Assembly: GCA_028551475.1 (NCBI GenBank)
Contig: CM052357.1
Span: 16,229,931 to 16,293,930 of the forward strand
Direction: 5' to 3'
Source of the DNA: Casuarina equisetifolia
Lineage: Eukaryota; Streptophyta; Magnoliopsida; Fagales; Casuarinaceae
Length of the DNA stretch: 64,000 bases
The first letter of the stretch is position 1, and each line of letters opens with the position of its first letter. The notes beneath the pieces are model-generated. The model was not told the origin of the DNA and ran no database searches. It saw nothing but the letters and a program-made list of their open reading frames with translations. Position numbers and translations under genes: made by a program. Of the stretch, positions 11,451 through 22,969 are shown in pieces.

Positions 11451-13096
11451 TGTTGGGTTTTATGGCTTAACAAGAAATAGGGGGTTGAATTGTTCTTGTA
11501 CCAAAATATGCTTCTCAAAAATTCTAATCAATTACTTTAGCAATTTATATGATAATATGCAATCAAACAAAAATATTTAATCAAATAGAGAGCAAGAGAA
11601 TCAACACCCAATTTACCACGGTGGTTCGGCACTCTACCTTAAAGTCCTACATCCACCCTCTTCTCCTTCAATCCAACCAATTGAAGTCACCTTTACTCAA
11701 CCTGATTAGGAGAATACATTCTCCCTAATCCAAATAATTCCTTCTTAAAAGAATTATTAAGTCTGAATACAAATAATGATCAAAAGATCATATACAATAG
11801 CAAATCCCCAAATAATATGTTAGTTTATGGGATATTACTAATCAGAGGAGCTATTCAAACAAATATATCAAGATACAAAATTTGGAGAAATTAGGGTTTC
11901 GGATTTTTCTCAAGATTTATGTGCAGAAAATGTTTATAAGTAAAATCGGCACATAAATAATGTTATACAAGCTATGATTGATGATATTATCAAAGATTAA
12001 ACCGAATAGTCGAATATTACCGAAAGCTTATGAACCACCGAATGATGTATGATCTTGAATCAAATGGTAAGTAAGCTGAGTAAAGTATCTTCACAAAGAG
12101 AATGCTTCAAGATAGAGGTCAATCATTCTTTTAAAACCTTCACGTGCACATCTCTTTATATAGAAGCGGATCTAGGGTTTTCTTTTTGAATCAAACTTGA
12201 ACCGTAGCCTTCTTCCCATTAGGAATAGTAGGCTATCCATTAAATCAACCTCATTTTCACCTTTGATTCGAAATCCAACCGTTCTAACAACCCCTCTCCT
12301 CCAAATTCATCTCGTTGAAGCTTCGGTGTTTGAAAGAAACAAAGGCAGCGTCGAGGAGAGACTGAAGCAGCTAGGGCATAACCCCTCGAGAGATAAGCAT
12401 CTCTTATGTGCCCTTAAGTGAGACAACGTCATAGCTAATAAGCGTATCAAGGAAGCTTCTGATGTGATCAATATGACACTGTAACAGGAAGCCTTTGATA
12501 ATGATTCAAATGACACCGTAACAGGAAGCCTTTGATAATGATTCATACAACACCGTAACAGGAAGCCTTTGATAATGATTCAGACAACACCATAACAGGA
12601 GCGAGATCAAGCAGGTTGACGTGAACTTAGGCCGCACCTATAATCTCACAGTCTAACAATAAAAGTCCAATATAGTAATAACATATATTCAGCATGTATA
12701 TCCAGTCCAATATTAACACGGTCCAATATCAATACATTTATAATGTATTGCATATATTGAATTTAAGCAATTATATTGTTCCTGCAATTTTACCAAACCA
12801 AGTATCATATTCCTAAAATAAAATATATTCAAGTATATCTCATATTTCTTGAAGAAATATTTAAATAATCAATATATTCAAATAATCAACATTTATATGT
12901 CACAAATACTTTAAGAATATATTTGATGAAAAAATGTAGGAACCCGGTTACTTTATAATATCATTAATTGATATTATAATTTGTACACCTTTTACTTCCT
13001 ATAGTTTTTCTTTTTGCACATTTAGAAAAACATAATTTGAGAATTAATATTTACAAGAAAATATTTTCATTCACAACAAAACCCTATTTTCCAACA
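11451..13096 (-). mobile_element. 3' LTR of inner full-length copia
   Basis: This 1646-bp LTR reads TGTTGGGTTT to TTTTCCAACA and matches the LTR at 18527-20134. Both have the perfect inverted termini TGTTGG/CCAACA. It lacks about 25 bp present in the partner near 18955-18980 and holds more copies of a 37-bp internal repeat. Over the last 180 bp I count about nine differences from its partner, roughly 5 percent. Confidence 0.9.
12476..12600. repeat. 37-bp tandem repeat in LTR, about 3.4 copies
   Basis: Units start at 12476, 12513, 12550 and 12587 (partial), each with ACACCGTAACAGGAAGCC or a one-base variant. The partner LTR has only about 2.2 clean copies (19558-19641). Confidence 0.9.
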
Positions 13097-13113
13097 ATCT
13101 CCCCTTTTTTTAT
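13097..13113 (-). other. Polypurine tract of inner copia
   Basis: On the minus strand AAAAAAAGGGGAGAT directly precedes the LTR start TGTTGG. A second purine-rich stretch of similar type, next to TTTTTTGTCATAAGC on the plus strand, lies at about 13371-13383. Confidence 0.75.
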
Positions 13114-13621
13114 GATGACAAAATATATTTCAATAGTATTGCACATGTCATCAAATATCAATTATGTTTTTCAAAGAGAACACAAGTTATCATTACAGCA
13201 TAGTTACAGTTTTAGATCATACGCATGTCTCCTATACATGTGTCTCGTAGATTTTGAAATTTTGTATAGAACATGCAAAAAATTATGGTTTAAACAAGGG
13301 TGATATGTATATGTAACCCACACTCTGCACTGATAGTCAGAAATGAGTTTTCACATGTGCACACTATTCTCTCCCCTTTTTTGTCATAAGCAAAAAGATT
13401 TATTATGCAAGTAAGCAGGACAAGATACAACAAAAAAAATAAGCAAGCAGCAACAAAATAGAGAGAGGAGTAGGGTACTAACTGGAGGCTGCATAAGTGA
13501 AAGTAGAGCCGCTCCCCCTCAAACCGAGTAGTTTGAAGAACAATGAAAGAATAGAGAGATAGTAGTAATAAACAATTCAAATATTTTCAGGAAGTAACAT
13601 GCCAAGTTTTCATCTAAGAGC

Positions 13622-15046
13622 CTAGAATCTATCCTTTGGTAAAAGTTTGGTTAAGATATTAGCAATTTGTTGATCAATACTCACAAATTTAAGCATAATA
13701 TCACCTTTTTTAACATGATCCCGAATGAAATGATGTCTAATTTTTATGTGCTTTGTTTTAAAATGCTGGATAGGATTCCTAGTGAGATTTATAGCACTTG
13801 TGTTATCACATTTTAGTGGAACTTTATGTGATAAGATTCCATAATCCTCTAACTGCTGTTTCATCCATAAGATTTGAGCACAGCTACTAGCAACAGCAAT
13901 ATATTCAACTTCAGTAGAAGAGAGAGCTACACAGTTTTGTTTCTTAGAGTACCAAGAAATAAGCATATTTCCGAGATAGTGACATCCACCACTCGTACTT
14001 TTCCTATCTAGTTTGTATCCAGCATAATTAGAGTCACTAAATGCATGCAAATCTAGACTGGTGTCTCTAGGGTACCAGATTCCTAGGGAAACTATGTCTC
14101 TAAGATATCTAAATATCCTTTTAACAGTAACTAGATGCGGTTCTTTAGGATTGGATTGATATCTAGCACATAAACACACACTAAACATGATATCCGGTCT
14201 AGATGCAGTCAAGTATAGTAAAGAGCCAATCATGCCACGATACAATTTCGTGTCTACACTAATTCCATCTTCATTATTAGATAATGATAAAGAAGTGCTC
14301 ATTGGTGTGTTCATTGGTTTAGAATCATGCATCTTGTATTTCTTGAGCAATTCATTTCTATATTTGGTTTGACTTATAAAAGTCCCTTTGTTGGTTTGTT
14401 TAATTTGCAATTCAAGAAAGTATGTTAATTCACCCATCATACTCATTTCAAATTCACTTTGCATGCATGTAGCAAATTCTTCACATAATTTAGAATTAGT
14501 AGAACCAAACACGATATCATCAACATATATTTGAACAATCAAAATTTCTTTTTCTTTGTTCTTTATAAATAGTATGTTGTCCATTTTTCCTTTTCTGAAA
14601 TCATGATTAATTAAGAATGAACTTAATTTATCATACCAAGCCCGTGGAGCTTGTTTCAAACCATATAAAGCTTTTGATAGTTTAAAGACATGGTTTGAGT
14701 AAATTGGATCTTCAAATTTGGGTGGTTGTTTAACATATACTTCTTCCTTTATAATGCCATTCAAAAATACATTGTTGACATCCATTTGAAATAAGGTAAA
14801 GTTCATACAGTAAGCAAATGCAAGTAAGATTCGAATAACCTCTAATCTAGCTACAGGTGCAAATGTTTCATCATAGTCAATCCCTTCTTCTTGATTATAT
14901 CCTTGTGCCACTAATCTAGCCTTATTTCTAGTGATGGTACCATTTTCATCTAGTTTATTCTGAAATACCCATTTTGTGCCTATGACCAGATGGTGCTTTG
15001 GTCTAGGAACTAGATTCCAAACCTTGTTTCTTTCAAACTGATTCAA
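13622..15046 (-). pseudogene. Inner copia pol: reverse transcriptase and RNase H
   Basis: A 474-codon open stretch encodes the C-terminal half of a copia polyprotein. The copia RT opening [25 protein letters not shown] is at residues 7-39. RT core motifs are [11 protein letters not shown] (about 87-97), [15 protein letters not shown] (129-143) and the catalytic YVDDIVFGS (174-182). RNase H follows with [30 protein letters not shown] and [10 protein letters not shown]. The end [22 protein letters not shown] matches the usual end of copia pol. The start at 15046 is not a true initiation site; an in-frame interruption separates this part from integrase. RT and RNase H active-site residues look retained although the polyprotein cannot be made whole. 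Confidence 0.9.
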
Positions 15047-15363
15047 TTATTCTTGGATAGCAAGAAGCTAGTTTTCATCCTCAAGAGCCTTATCTACTTT
15101 CTTAGGCTTTACTTGAGATAAAAAGGCTTGATGTTCACATGTGTTGTGAACTTGAGACCGTGTGCTTACTTTAACATTTGGATCACCTATAATGTGGTCA
15201 TGATCTACTTCATTCCTAACTCTAGCAAAGGAGGGTTCTCTAGTTTCAGACTCCCCCTCAACTTCAACCCTATTTGGAACCCTTTTGGTTCCATCATTTG
15301 CTTCAGTTTCTAGGATGCTTTGGCATTCATCCTCAAACTTAACATGAATTGACTCTTCTACAA

Positions 15364-16355
15364 CTAAATTTTGTTAAATATTCTATATGCTTTACTTGTA
15401 TAAAAGTATCCAAGAAATATTCCTTCATCACTTTTGGAATCAAATTTTCCAAGTGATCCCTTTCTGTGATTCAAGACAAAACATTTGCTTCCAAAAACAT
15501 GAAAATATGAAATGTTTGGTTTTCTTTCAAAGAATAACTCAAAGGGTGTCCTTTTCAAAATAGGTCTTATTAAGGCACGGTTTGAAATATAGTAGGCTGT
15601 GTTTACAGCTTCTCCCCAAAAGTGTTTGGGAAGATTGTATTCACACATCATGGTTCTAGCCATCTCTTGAAGTGTTCTATTTTTTCTTTCAACAACATCA
15701 TTTGTTGTGGTGCTTTAGGAGTTGAAAAGTTGTGTGAAATACCATTTTCTAAACAAAATTTTTCAAAAAAGTTGATTTTCAAATTCTCCACCATGATCAG
15801 TTCTTATTTTTATAATTGAAAAACCTTTTTCATTTGAATCATTTTACAAAATTCAGCAAACTTTTCAAATGCTTCATCTTTCCTAGCAAGTATATATGTC
15901 CATGTGAATCTAGAATAATCATCTGTAATAACTAAGACATAATGTTTACCATTCAATGTTGTTGTTCTCATAGGATTGAAAAGGTCCATGTACAATATTT
16001 CTAATGGTCTAGATGTGCTCACCACAAGTTTTGATTTGAAGCTACTTTGTGTGTGTTTACCCTTAATGCATGCTTCACATATTCTATTATTGTTGAATTC
16101 TAAAGAAGGAAGACCTTTTACTAAATTGTACTTATACAATTTTTCTATCAATCCTAGACCCACATGTCCTAGCTTTCTATGCCACAAACAAGCATTAATA
16201 TTTCTATTTACAACTAAACATGTTTGTTCAACATTCATCTTGCTCAAATCAAGCACATAGATATTGTCTTTCCTTTTTCCAACAATTTTATGGTCAGCAT
16301 ACTCAACAAGACAACTTTCTTTTCCAAATTTTATTCTGAATCCTTTATCACACAA
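15364..16355 (-). pseudogene. Inner copia pol: integrase region, interrupted
   Basis: Two open stretches carry integrase. At 15810-16355 are the GAG-pre-integrase segment (HRKLGHVG, EACIKGKHTQSSFK, with the His and Cys pattern of the zinc-binding domain) and the catalytic core start ILYMDLFNPMR and VLVITDDYSRFTWTYIL. At 15364-15663 is the core end and C-terminal part: MMCEYNLPKHFWGEAVNTA, SNRALIRPILKRTPFE and NHRKGSLGKFDSKSDEGIFLGY. Between them, near 15664-15810, frames shift and stops occur. Integrase is therefore split and inactive. Confidence 0.85.
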
Positions 16356-16584
16356 TTGACTTATGCTAAGTCAGTTAAATTTTAGCTCATCTACAAGTAA
16401 CACTTCACATATAAGTAGGGTGTCAGAGTTACCTATTGTTCCCATTTCTCTTATTTTTCCTTTGGAGTTATCTTTAAAAGGTACTGTACCTCTATTTTTC
16501 AACTCAAGTGTTGAGAAGAGCTCCCTCATCCCAGTCATGTGTCGAGAGCATCCATTGTCCAGAATTCACATGTTCTTAAGCTTT

Positions 16585-17660
16585 TTATTCCTTATCTATG
16601 CCCTCATATCCTACAAAAACAAATTTAATTATTGGAGTGCTTAGTACCCTTTTTACTTTGGGTCCATGAGTGTTAGTTTGACTTAGATTTTTGTCATTCT
16701 TAGGCAGCCAAAGTTTCTTTACTTTGTAAGCCTTTCTAAGTCTTATGGGACATTTATCAAAATCATGACCAAAATAACTATAGAAAGAGCATTTATTTTG
16801 ATGCAGTGGAATTGAACATTCTTTTTCCTTAAAGAAATGAGTAAATGATTTTGATTTATCATTCAATTTATACCCTAGTCCCGCTTTATCATATATACCT
16901 CTTTGAGAACTTAAAATTCTATTTAACATGCAACTACCATTTGTAAATTTCTTTAACAGCAAGTTACTTGCATCAAGTTTTGATTTCAAGTCACAGTTTT
17001 CTTTTTCAAGGTCACGGACTCTATTCTTAAGATTTTCAATACATACATGTGAATCTGCATGTATCTTAGTTTCAAGGGATGCACTGTCACTACAGAAAGT
17101 TTCTGCTCCTTTTTGCATGTTCTCATGTTTTCCTTGTTTTTCATATTTATCATTTATACAAGCATCATATTTCATGTATGAATTAGCATAAATAACAATG
17201 TCATCATTCAAAGAAATCAATGCATTTTTCTTTTCAGTTTGATCTCTACATGCAATAAGTTTTGTACTTTATTTGTCAATAGAATCAATTTTTATACAGA
17301 AGTCAAATGTTCCTGTTTTTTAGATTTATTTTTTGCTTTTAACTTTTTGTATTTATCTTTTAATTTATTTTTATATTCAACTAGGTCAGAAAATGCAATT
17401 TCTAATCTAGAATTTATTTGAAGAAATAGTTCAGAATCGTTTACCTCATTATTTTCTTCCTCAAGAGTTGTTGTTGCGGTTAGGCATAAATATGCAACCT
17501 CTTCTTGAGTTTCTTCATCAGATGAGGAGTTCTCATCATCCTAGGCAGCAATCATTGCCTTCTTTTTGTTCTTGTTGTTTCTCTTCTTGATTGTCGGATA
17601 ATCAATCTTGATATGTCCTGGTTTCCTGCATTCATAGCACATATTCTCCCTAGGTTCATT
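16585..17660 (-). pseudogene. Inner copia gag C-terminal and zinc-knuckle region
   Basis: The gag frame continues past a TAA at 17664. The first zinc knuckle (17598-17639) reads CYECRKPGHIKIDY, with tyrosine where the last zinc cysteine should be. The second knuckle-like motif (16750-16791) reads CSFYSYFGHDFDKC, with tyrosine in place of the second cysteine. A TAG follows the AMIAA stretch near 17540, where tryptophan fits (AWDDEN). The open part 16585-17220 is rich in Lys, Glu and Asn with a coiled-coil-like LKNRVRDLEKENCDLKSKLD stretch. Confidence 0.8.
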
Positions 17661-17663
17661 TAA

Positions 17664-18464
17664 TTATTTTCTCCTATTTTGCCCAATGTTTTTGTTTAAC
17701 CCTATTCTTAGAAATTTTCTAAATCTTTTAGCTATAAGAGCTACTTCATCATTTTCTGACTCTTCTTCTTCAACCTTTTCAACTTCTACTTTAAGTGCAA
17801 GTGATCTCCTATTTTCTTTTTCTTTTTCTTTTTCTTTTTCTTTTTCTCTTCTCATAAGTTGCATTTCATGAGTCTTAAGAGAACCTAACAGATCATCTAA
17901 GGTCAGCACCTTTAGGTCATGAGCTTTTTCTATGGCCATCTTTTTAGGATCCCAACTCTCAAGTAGGGATACTAACATTTTTCTTACCGTTTCCTCATTT
18001 GTATAGGTTTTTCCTAGCAATTTAAGTTCAGAAATAATTTTAGTGAATCTACCAAACATATCACTAATAGTTTCAAAATCTTTCATAACAAATAATTCAT
18101 AATCATGTGTAAGCATATTAACTTTAGAAGACTTTACCTTTTTAGTTCCTTCATAGATGACTTCTAACTTATTCCAAAATTCTTTATCAATGGTGCAAGA
18201 GGACACTGTGTTAAACTCATGTGCTCTAAGACCACTATAGATCATATTCATGGACTTAGCATTTAACCCCATTACTTTAGCTTCATTTTTTGACCATTCA
18301 TCAGTTTCGGGTAGTGCAATACCCTTCTTGATTACTTGACAAGCTTCTAGATCTTGGCCTATTATAAAGACTTGCATTAATTGTTTCCAATGCCTAAAAT
18401 TAATGCTATCAAACAAGGGAGGTTTATTAAATCCCGTAACAGCTAACCCCTTTTCAGAAGCCAT
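17664..18464 (-). pseudogene. Inner copia gag N-terminal part (UBN2-type)
   Basis: The 266-codon stretch begins MASEKGLAVTGFNKPPLFD just inside the primer-binding site, the expected gag start of this family. It holds the copia gag polypeptide domain, with HWKQLMQVFIIG, FWNKLEVIYEGTKKVKSSKV and SDMFGRFTKIISELKLLGK. It ends in a Lys-Glu repeat (about residues 207-217) that comes from a CTTTTT-type microsatellite on the plus strand. A TAA at 17664 stops the frame before the zinc knuckles. The homologous start is at 20287 in the outer element and near 63773 in the right-hand element. Confidence 0.9.
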
Positions 18465-18499
18465 AATGTGGATCTACTTTAGGATATTAGTCCTTTTAA

Positions 18500-18526
18500 T
18501 TAGAGAACCTGGCTCTAGATGCTAAT
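18500..18526 (-). other. Primer-binding site of inner copia
   Basis: After the minus-strand LTR end CCAACA, the sequence ATTAGCATCTAGAGCCAGG resembles the initiator tRNA-Met complement TGGTATCAGAGCC, with a few changes. It marks the 5' side of the minus-strand element. Confidence 0.7.
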
Positions 18527-20134
18527 TGTTGGGTTTTATGGCTTAACAAGAAGTAAGGGTTGAATTGTTCTTGTACCAAAATATGCTTCTTAAAAATTCT
18601 AATCAATTACTTTAGCAATTTATATGATAATATGCAATCAAACAAAAATATTTAATCAAATAGAGAGCAAGAGAATCAACACCCAATTTACCACGGTGGT
18701 TTAGCACTCTACCTTAGAGTCTTACATCCACCCTCTTCTCCTTCAATCCAACCGATTGAAGTCACCTTTACTCAACCTAATTAGGAGAATACGTTCTCCC
18801 TAATCCAAATAATTCCTTCTTAAAGGAATTATTAAGTCTGAATACAAATAATGATCAAAAGATCATATATAATAGCAAATCCCCAAATAATATATTAGTT
18901 TATAGGATATTACTGATCAAAGGAGCTATTCAAACAAATATATCAAGATACAAAGCTCTTATCACGAAATCCCCAATTTGGAGAAATTAGGGTTTTGAAT
19001 TTTTCTCAAGATTTATGTGCAAAAAATGTTTATAAGTGAAATTAGCAGATAAATAATGTTATACAAGCTATGATTGATGATATTATCAAAGATTAAACCG
19101 AATAGTCAAATATCATCGAAAGCTTATGAACCACCGAATGATGTATGATCTTGAATCAAATGGTAAGTAAGCTGAGTAAAGTATCTTCACAAAGAGAATG
19201 CTTCAAGATAGAGGTCAATCATTCTTCTAAAACCTTCACGTGCACATCTCTTTATATAGAAGCAGATCTAGGGTTTTCTTTTTGAATCAAACCTGAGCCG
19301 TAGCCTTCTTCCCGTTAGGAATAGTAGGCTATCCATCAAATCAGCCTCATTTTCACCTTTTGATTCGAAATCCAACTGTTCTGACAGCCCATCTCCTCCA
19401 GATTCATCTCGTTGAAGCTTCGGCACTTGAGAGAAACAAAGGTAGTGTCGAGGAGAAACTGAAGCAGCTAAGGCATAACCCCTCAAGAGATAAACGTCTC
19501 TTATGTGCCCTTAAGTGAGACAACGTCGTGGCTAGTAAGCGTATCAAGGAAGCTTCGCGTAATAGGAAGCCTTTAATAATGATTCAGACGACACCGTAAC
19601 AGGAAGCCTTTGATAATGATTCATACAACACCATAACAAGAATGGGATCAGGCAAGCTGATGTGAACTTAAGCCGCACCTATAATCTCATAGTCCAATAA
19701 TAACATATATTCAGCATGTATATCCGGTCCAATATCAACACGGTCCAATATCAATACATTTATAATGTATTGCATATATTGAATTTACGCAATTTATTGT
19801 TCCTGCAATTTCACCAAACCAAGTATCATATACCTAAAATAAAATATATTCAAGTATATCTCATATTTCTTGAAAAAATATTTAAATAATCAATATATTT
19901 AAATAATCAATATTTTCAAATAATCAACATTTATATGTCAGAAATACTTTAAGAATATATTTTATGAGAAAATGTAGGAACCTGGTAACTTTATAATATC
20001 ATTAATTGATATTATAATTTATATACCTTTTACTTCCTATAGTTTTTCTTTTTGCACATTTGAAAAAACATAATTTGAGAATTAATATTTACAAGAAAAT
20101 ATTTTCAGTCACAACAAAACCCTATTTTCCAACA
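18527..20134 (-). mobile_element. 5' LTR of inner full-length copia
   Basis: This 1608-bp LTR has termini TGTTGG and CCAACA and aligns along its length with 11451-13096. It contains about 2.2 copies of the 37-bp repeat. ATTAT at 20135-20139 is the probable mutated copy of the GTTAT target duplication. Confidence 0.9.
19558..19641. repeat. 37-bp tandem repeat in LTR, about 2.2 copies
   Basis: This is the same repeat as in the partner LTR at 12476-12600, but shorter. One full unit is at 19591-19627, with partial units on both sides. Confidence 0.85.
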
Positions 20135-20226
20135 ATTATGGTTGTAAGAAGCCCAATTGATAGACATAGAGCTTAAGAACCAATTCAACCCCCCTCCCTC
20201 TTCTTGGTTAGCCATTGTACCTAACA
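20135..20226 (+). mobile_element. Outer SIRE-like copia, 5' LTR piece 4 of 4
   Basis: The last 92 bp of the outer copia 5' LTR aligns with 28000-28092, sharing AGCCCAATTGATAGACATA and ending CCTAACA at 20226. A degenerate primer-binding site (ACTATCAAAACTAGG) follows at about 20229-20244. Confidence 0.85.
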
Positions 20227-20286
20227 ATTACTATCAAAACTAGGTTCTCTGATTAAAGGTATAGCATTGTAGAGTAGATTATTATA

Positions 20287-21480
20287 ATGGCATTAGAGAA
20301 AGGTGTAGTTGTTACGAGGTTTAATAAACCACCATTGTTTGATGGTATAAACTATAAACATTGGAAGCAACTAATGCAAGTATTCATCACTGGTTAAGTT
20401 CCAAAAGCATGGCAAACTATCATAAAAGGTATTTCACTATTCGAAACTAATGAGTGGAGTAAAAATAAAGCTAAGGTTATAGAACTAAATGCTAAGGTTA
20501 TGAACATCATATATACAGTGGTCTAAGAGCTCATGAGTTCAATAAATTATACTCTTGCCTTACCAATAAAGAGATATGGGATAAATTAGAAGTCATTTAT
20601 GAAGGTACTAAGAAAGTTAAATCTTCTAAAGTTATTATGCTTATGCATGGTTATGAATTGTTTGCTATGAAAGATTATGAAACTATTAGTGAAATGTTTG
20701 GTAGATTTACTGAAATAGTTTCTAAACTTAAATTGCTAAAAAAGGCACATACAAATGAAGAAATGATTAGAAAAATGTTAGTGTCTTTACTTGAAAGTTA
20801 GGACCTTAAAAAGATGGCTATAAAGGAAGCACATGACTTAGATAAGCTGACCCTAGACGATATGCTAGGATCATTAAAGACTCATGAAATGCAATTAATG
20901 AGAAGAGAAAGAGAAAAAAAAAATCACTTGCCTTAAAAGTAGATGTAGAAAAAATTGATGTATGCTCTATGATTGATACATGTTCTGACCTAGAAAATAA
21001 GAGTGATAATGCTGCTAAAATTGTTTGCACTAATTCTAATGTAGTAAAGTCTAAACATGAGAATATGTGAACTAGAAAGAGAAAAACAAGAAATTCAATT
21101 AAAGTTGAATGACCCACTTTGTTGTTAAAAAAATTCACAAAAGGTAGTACCATGTTAGATAAAATGATGCAATCATAAAGAGGCATATATGATAAAGCTG
21201 GTATAGATTATAAATCAAATGAGAATTCAAAGTATTTCACAAAATTCTTTGAAAAGAAAAGCTGCACAATTTCATTGCATGATGAGTGTTTATATTGTAA
21301 ATCTACTAGTCACTCTTTTGATACATGTCCTATTAGGCTTAGAAGATCATACAAGATAAAGAAAGTATGGATGCCTAAAACCTCTATGTTCTACTAACTT
21401 TCATGAACCCAAAGAAAAAAGGTACCAATCACTTTAACAAATATCTTTATTTTTGTAGGCTTTAAGTGCAAAAGTGAACA
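20287..21480 (+). pseudogene. Outer copia gag, broken
   Basis: ATG at 20287 opens a gag homologous to that at 18464, with MALEKGVVVTRFNKPPLFDG and YKHWKQLMQVFITG. A TAA follows FITG where related copies carry CAA (Gln). Later fragments in shifting frames show KEIWDKLEVIYEGTKKVKSS and EMFGRFTEIVSKL. A zinc knuckle CLYCKSTSHSFDTC at 21287-21328 keeps all four zinc ligands, unlike the inner copy. Confidence 0.8.
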
Positions 21481-21739
21481 AAATGGATTACAAAAATATG
21501 TGGATTGTGGATTATGGATAATGGATGTTCTCATCATTATGGAGCTTTTCTCAACACTTGACCTAAAAGCTAGAGACATAGTTACTTTTGGAGATAACTC
21601 TATAAGAAAAATCAAAGGTATGAGAACTATAGGTAATCCAAAAACCTTGCTCATTTTATGTGGATGAATTGAAATATTAAGTATATGCCAACTTTGTGAT
21701 AAAGATTTTAAAATAAAGTTTGGAAAAGAGTTTTGTCTT

Positions 21740-22830
21740 GTTGAACACATGGAGCATGATATAAAGATTGTTGGAAAAAAGGAGAGATAATATCTATGTG
21801 TTGGATCTTAGTGAATTGACTACTAAACAAACATGTTTAATTGTGAAAAAAAAATGTTAATGCTTGATTGTGGTAAAGGAAACTTAGACATGTTGCTTTA
21901 GGTTTGATAGAAAAACCATCTAAGAATAACTTGGTCAAAGGTCTTCCCATTCTTAACTTTGATAAAAACAGGTTATGTGAAGCATGTGTAAAGGACAAAC
22001 ATAATCAAAGTAGCTTTAAATCAAAGCTTATACTAGCCACTACAAGACCATTAGAATTACTTCAGATGGATCTATTTGGTCCTTTGAGAATAACCACTCT
22101 AAATGAAAAATATTATGCTTTAGTCATAGTAGATGACTATACAAGATATACATGGTTATATCTACTTGCTAGAAAGGATGAAGCATTTGAAAAGTTTGTT
22201 GACTTTTTTGAAATGATTCAAAACAAAAGAGTCTTTCTATCATAAAAATAAGGATTGATCATGGTGGTGAGTTTGAAAATCACCTATTTGAGAATTTCTG
22301 TTCTAAGTATGATATTTCTCATAATTTTTCAGCACTTAGGACACCATAACAAAATGGTATTATGGAAAGAAAGAATAAAACACTTCAAGAAATGACTAGA
22401 ATTATAATGTGTGAATATAATCTTCCTAAACACTTTTAGGGAGAAGTTAGCACAGCTTGTTACATCTCAAACCGTGCATTTTTAGACCCATTTTGAAGAA
22501 GACTCTATTTGAATTATTCTTTGGTAGGAAACCCAACATATCTTACTTTCATGTCTTTGGTAGTAAGTGCTTTGTCTTAAATTATGGTAAGGAGTCACTT
22601 GGTAAGTTAGACTCTAAAAGTGATAAGGCTATGTTTCTCGATTACTCTCATACTAGCAAAGCTTGTAGAATATTCAATAAGAGAACTCTAGTAATAAAGG
22701 AATCTATCCATGTTAGGTTTAAAGATGACTACATTACTCATCTAGAAAACAAAGTCAATCCTAGTTCTAATGAACAAGGAAATAGTGAGAAGGATGGAAC
22801 TAGAGATTTTTTCCTTTGCTAGAGTTAAAG
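21740..22830 (+). pseudogene. Outer copia integrase region, broken
   Basis: The region 21904-22245 holds integrase, with NLVKGLPILNFDKNRLCEAC, LLQMDLFGPLR and VIVDDYTRYTWLYLLARKDE, including the first two catalytic-core aspartates. The region 22457-22822 continues in another frame with FELFFGRKPNISYFHVFGSK and the C-terminal LGKLDSKSDKAMFLDYSHTS. Stops and frameshifts separate the parts (for example TAA just after RVFLS). Confidence 0.85.
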
Positions 22831-22969
22831 GGAAAGTAGATCAGCAACATATCTTAAGTAATCTCACTAATAAAGTGAGTACACGATCATAGTTTCACAA
22901 TACTTGTGAACACCAAGCCTTCTTATCTCAAGTATAGCTAAAGAAGATACATGAGGCTTTTGAATATGA

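Larger units (their letters stand above)
11451..20134 (-). mobile_element. Complete SIRE-like Ty1/copia element (inner copy), coding decayed
   Basis: The element is 8684 bp long and lies on the minus strand, with two LTRs of 1646 and 1608 bp. A primer-binding site follows the 5' LTR, the domain order gag, integrase, reverse transcriptase, RNase H identifies Ty1/copia, and a polypurine tract precedes the 3' LTR. It sits inside the outer copia's 5' LTR, flanked by GTTAT (11446-11450) and ATTAT (20135-20139), and the paralogous 3' LTR near 27992-28000 shows the empty site. LTR length, gag type and the [16 protein letters not shown] start of RT fit the SIRE/Maximus lineage, an inference from memory. 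Several stops break gag and pol. Confidence 0.9.
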
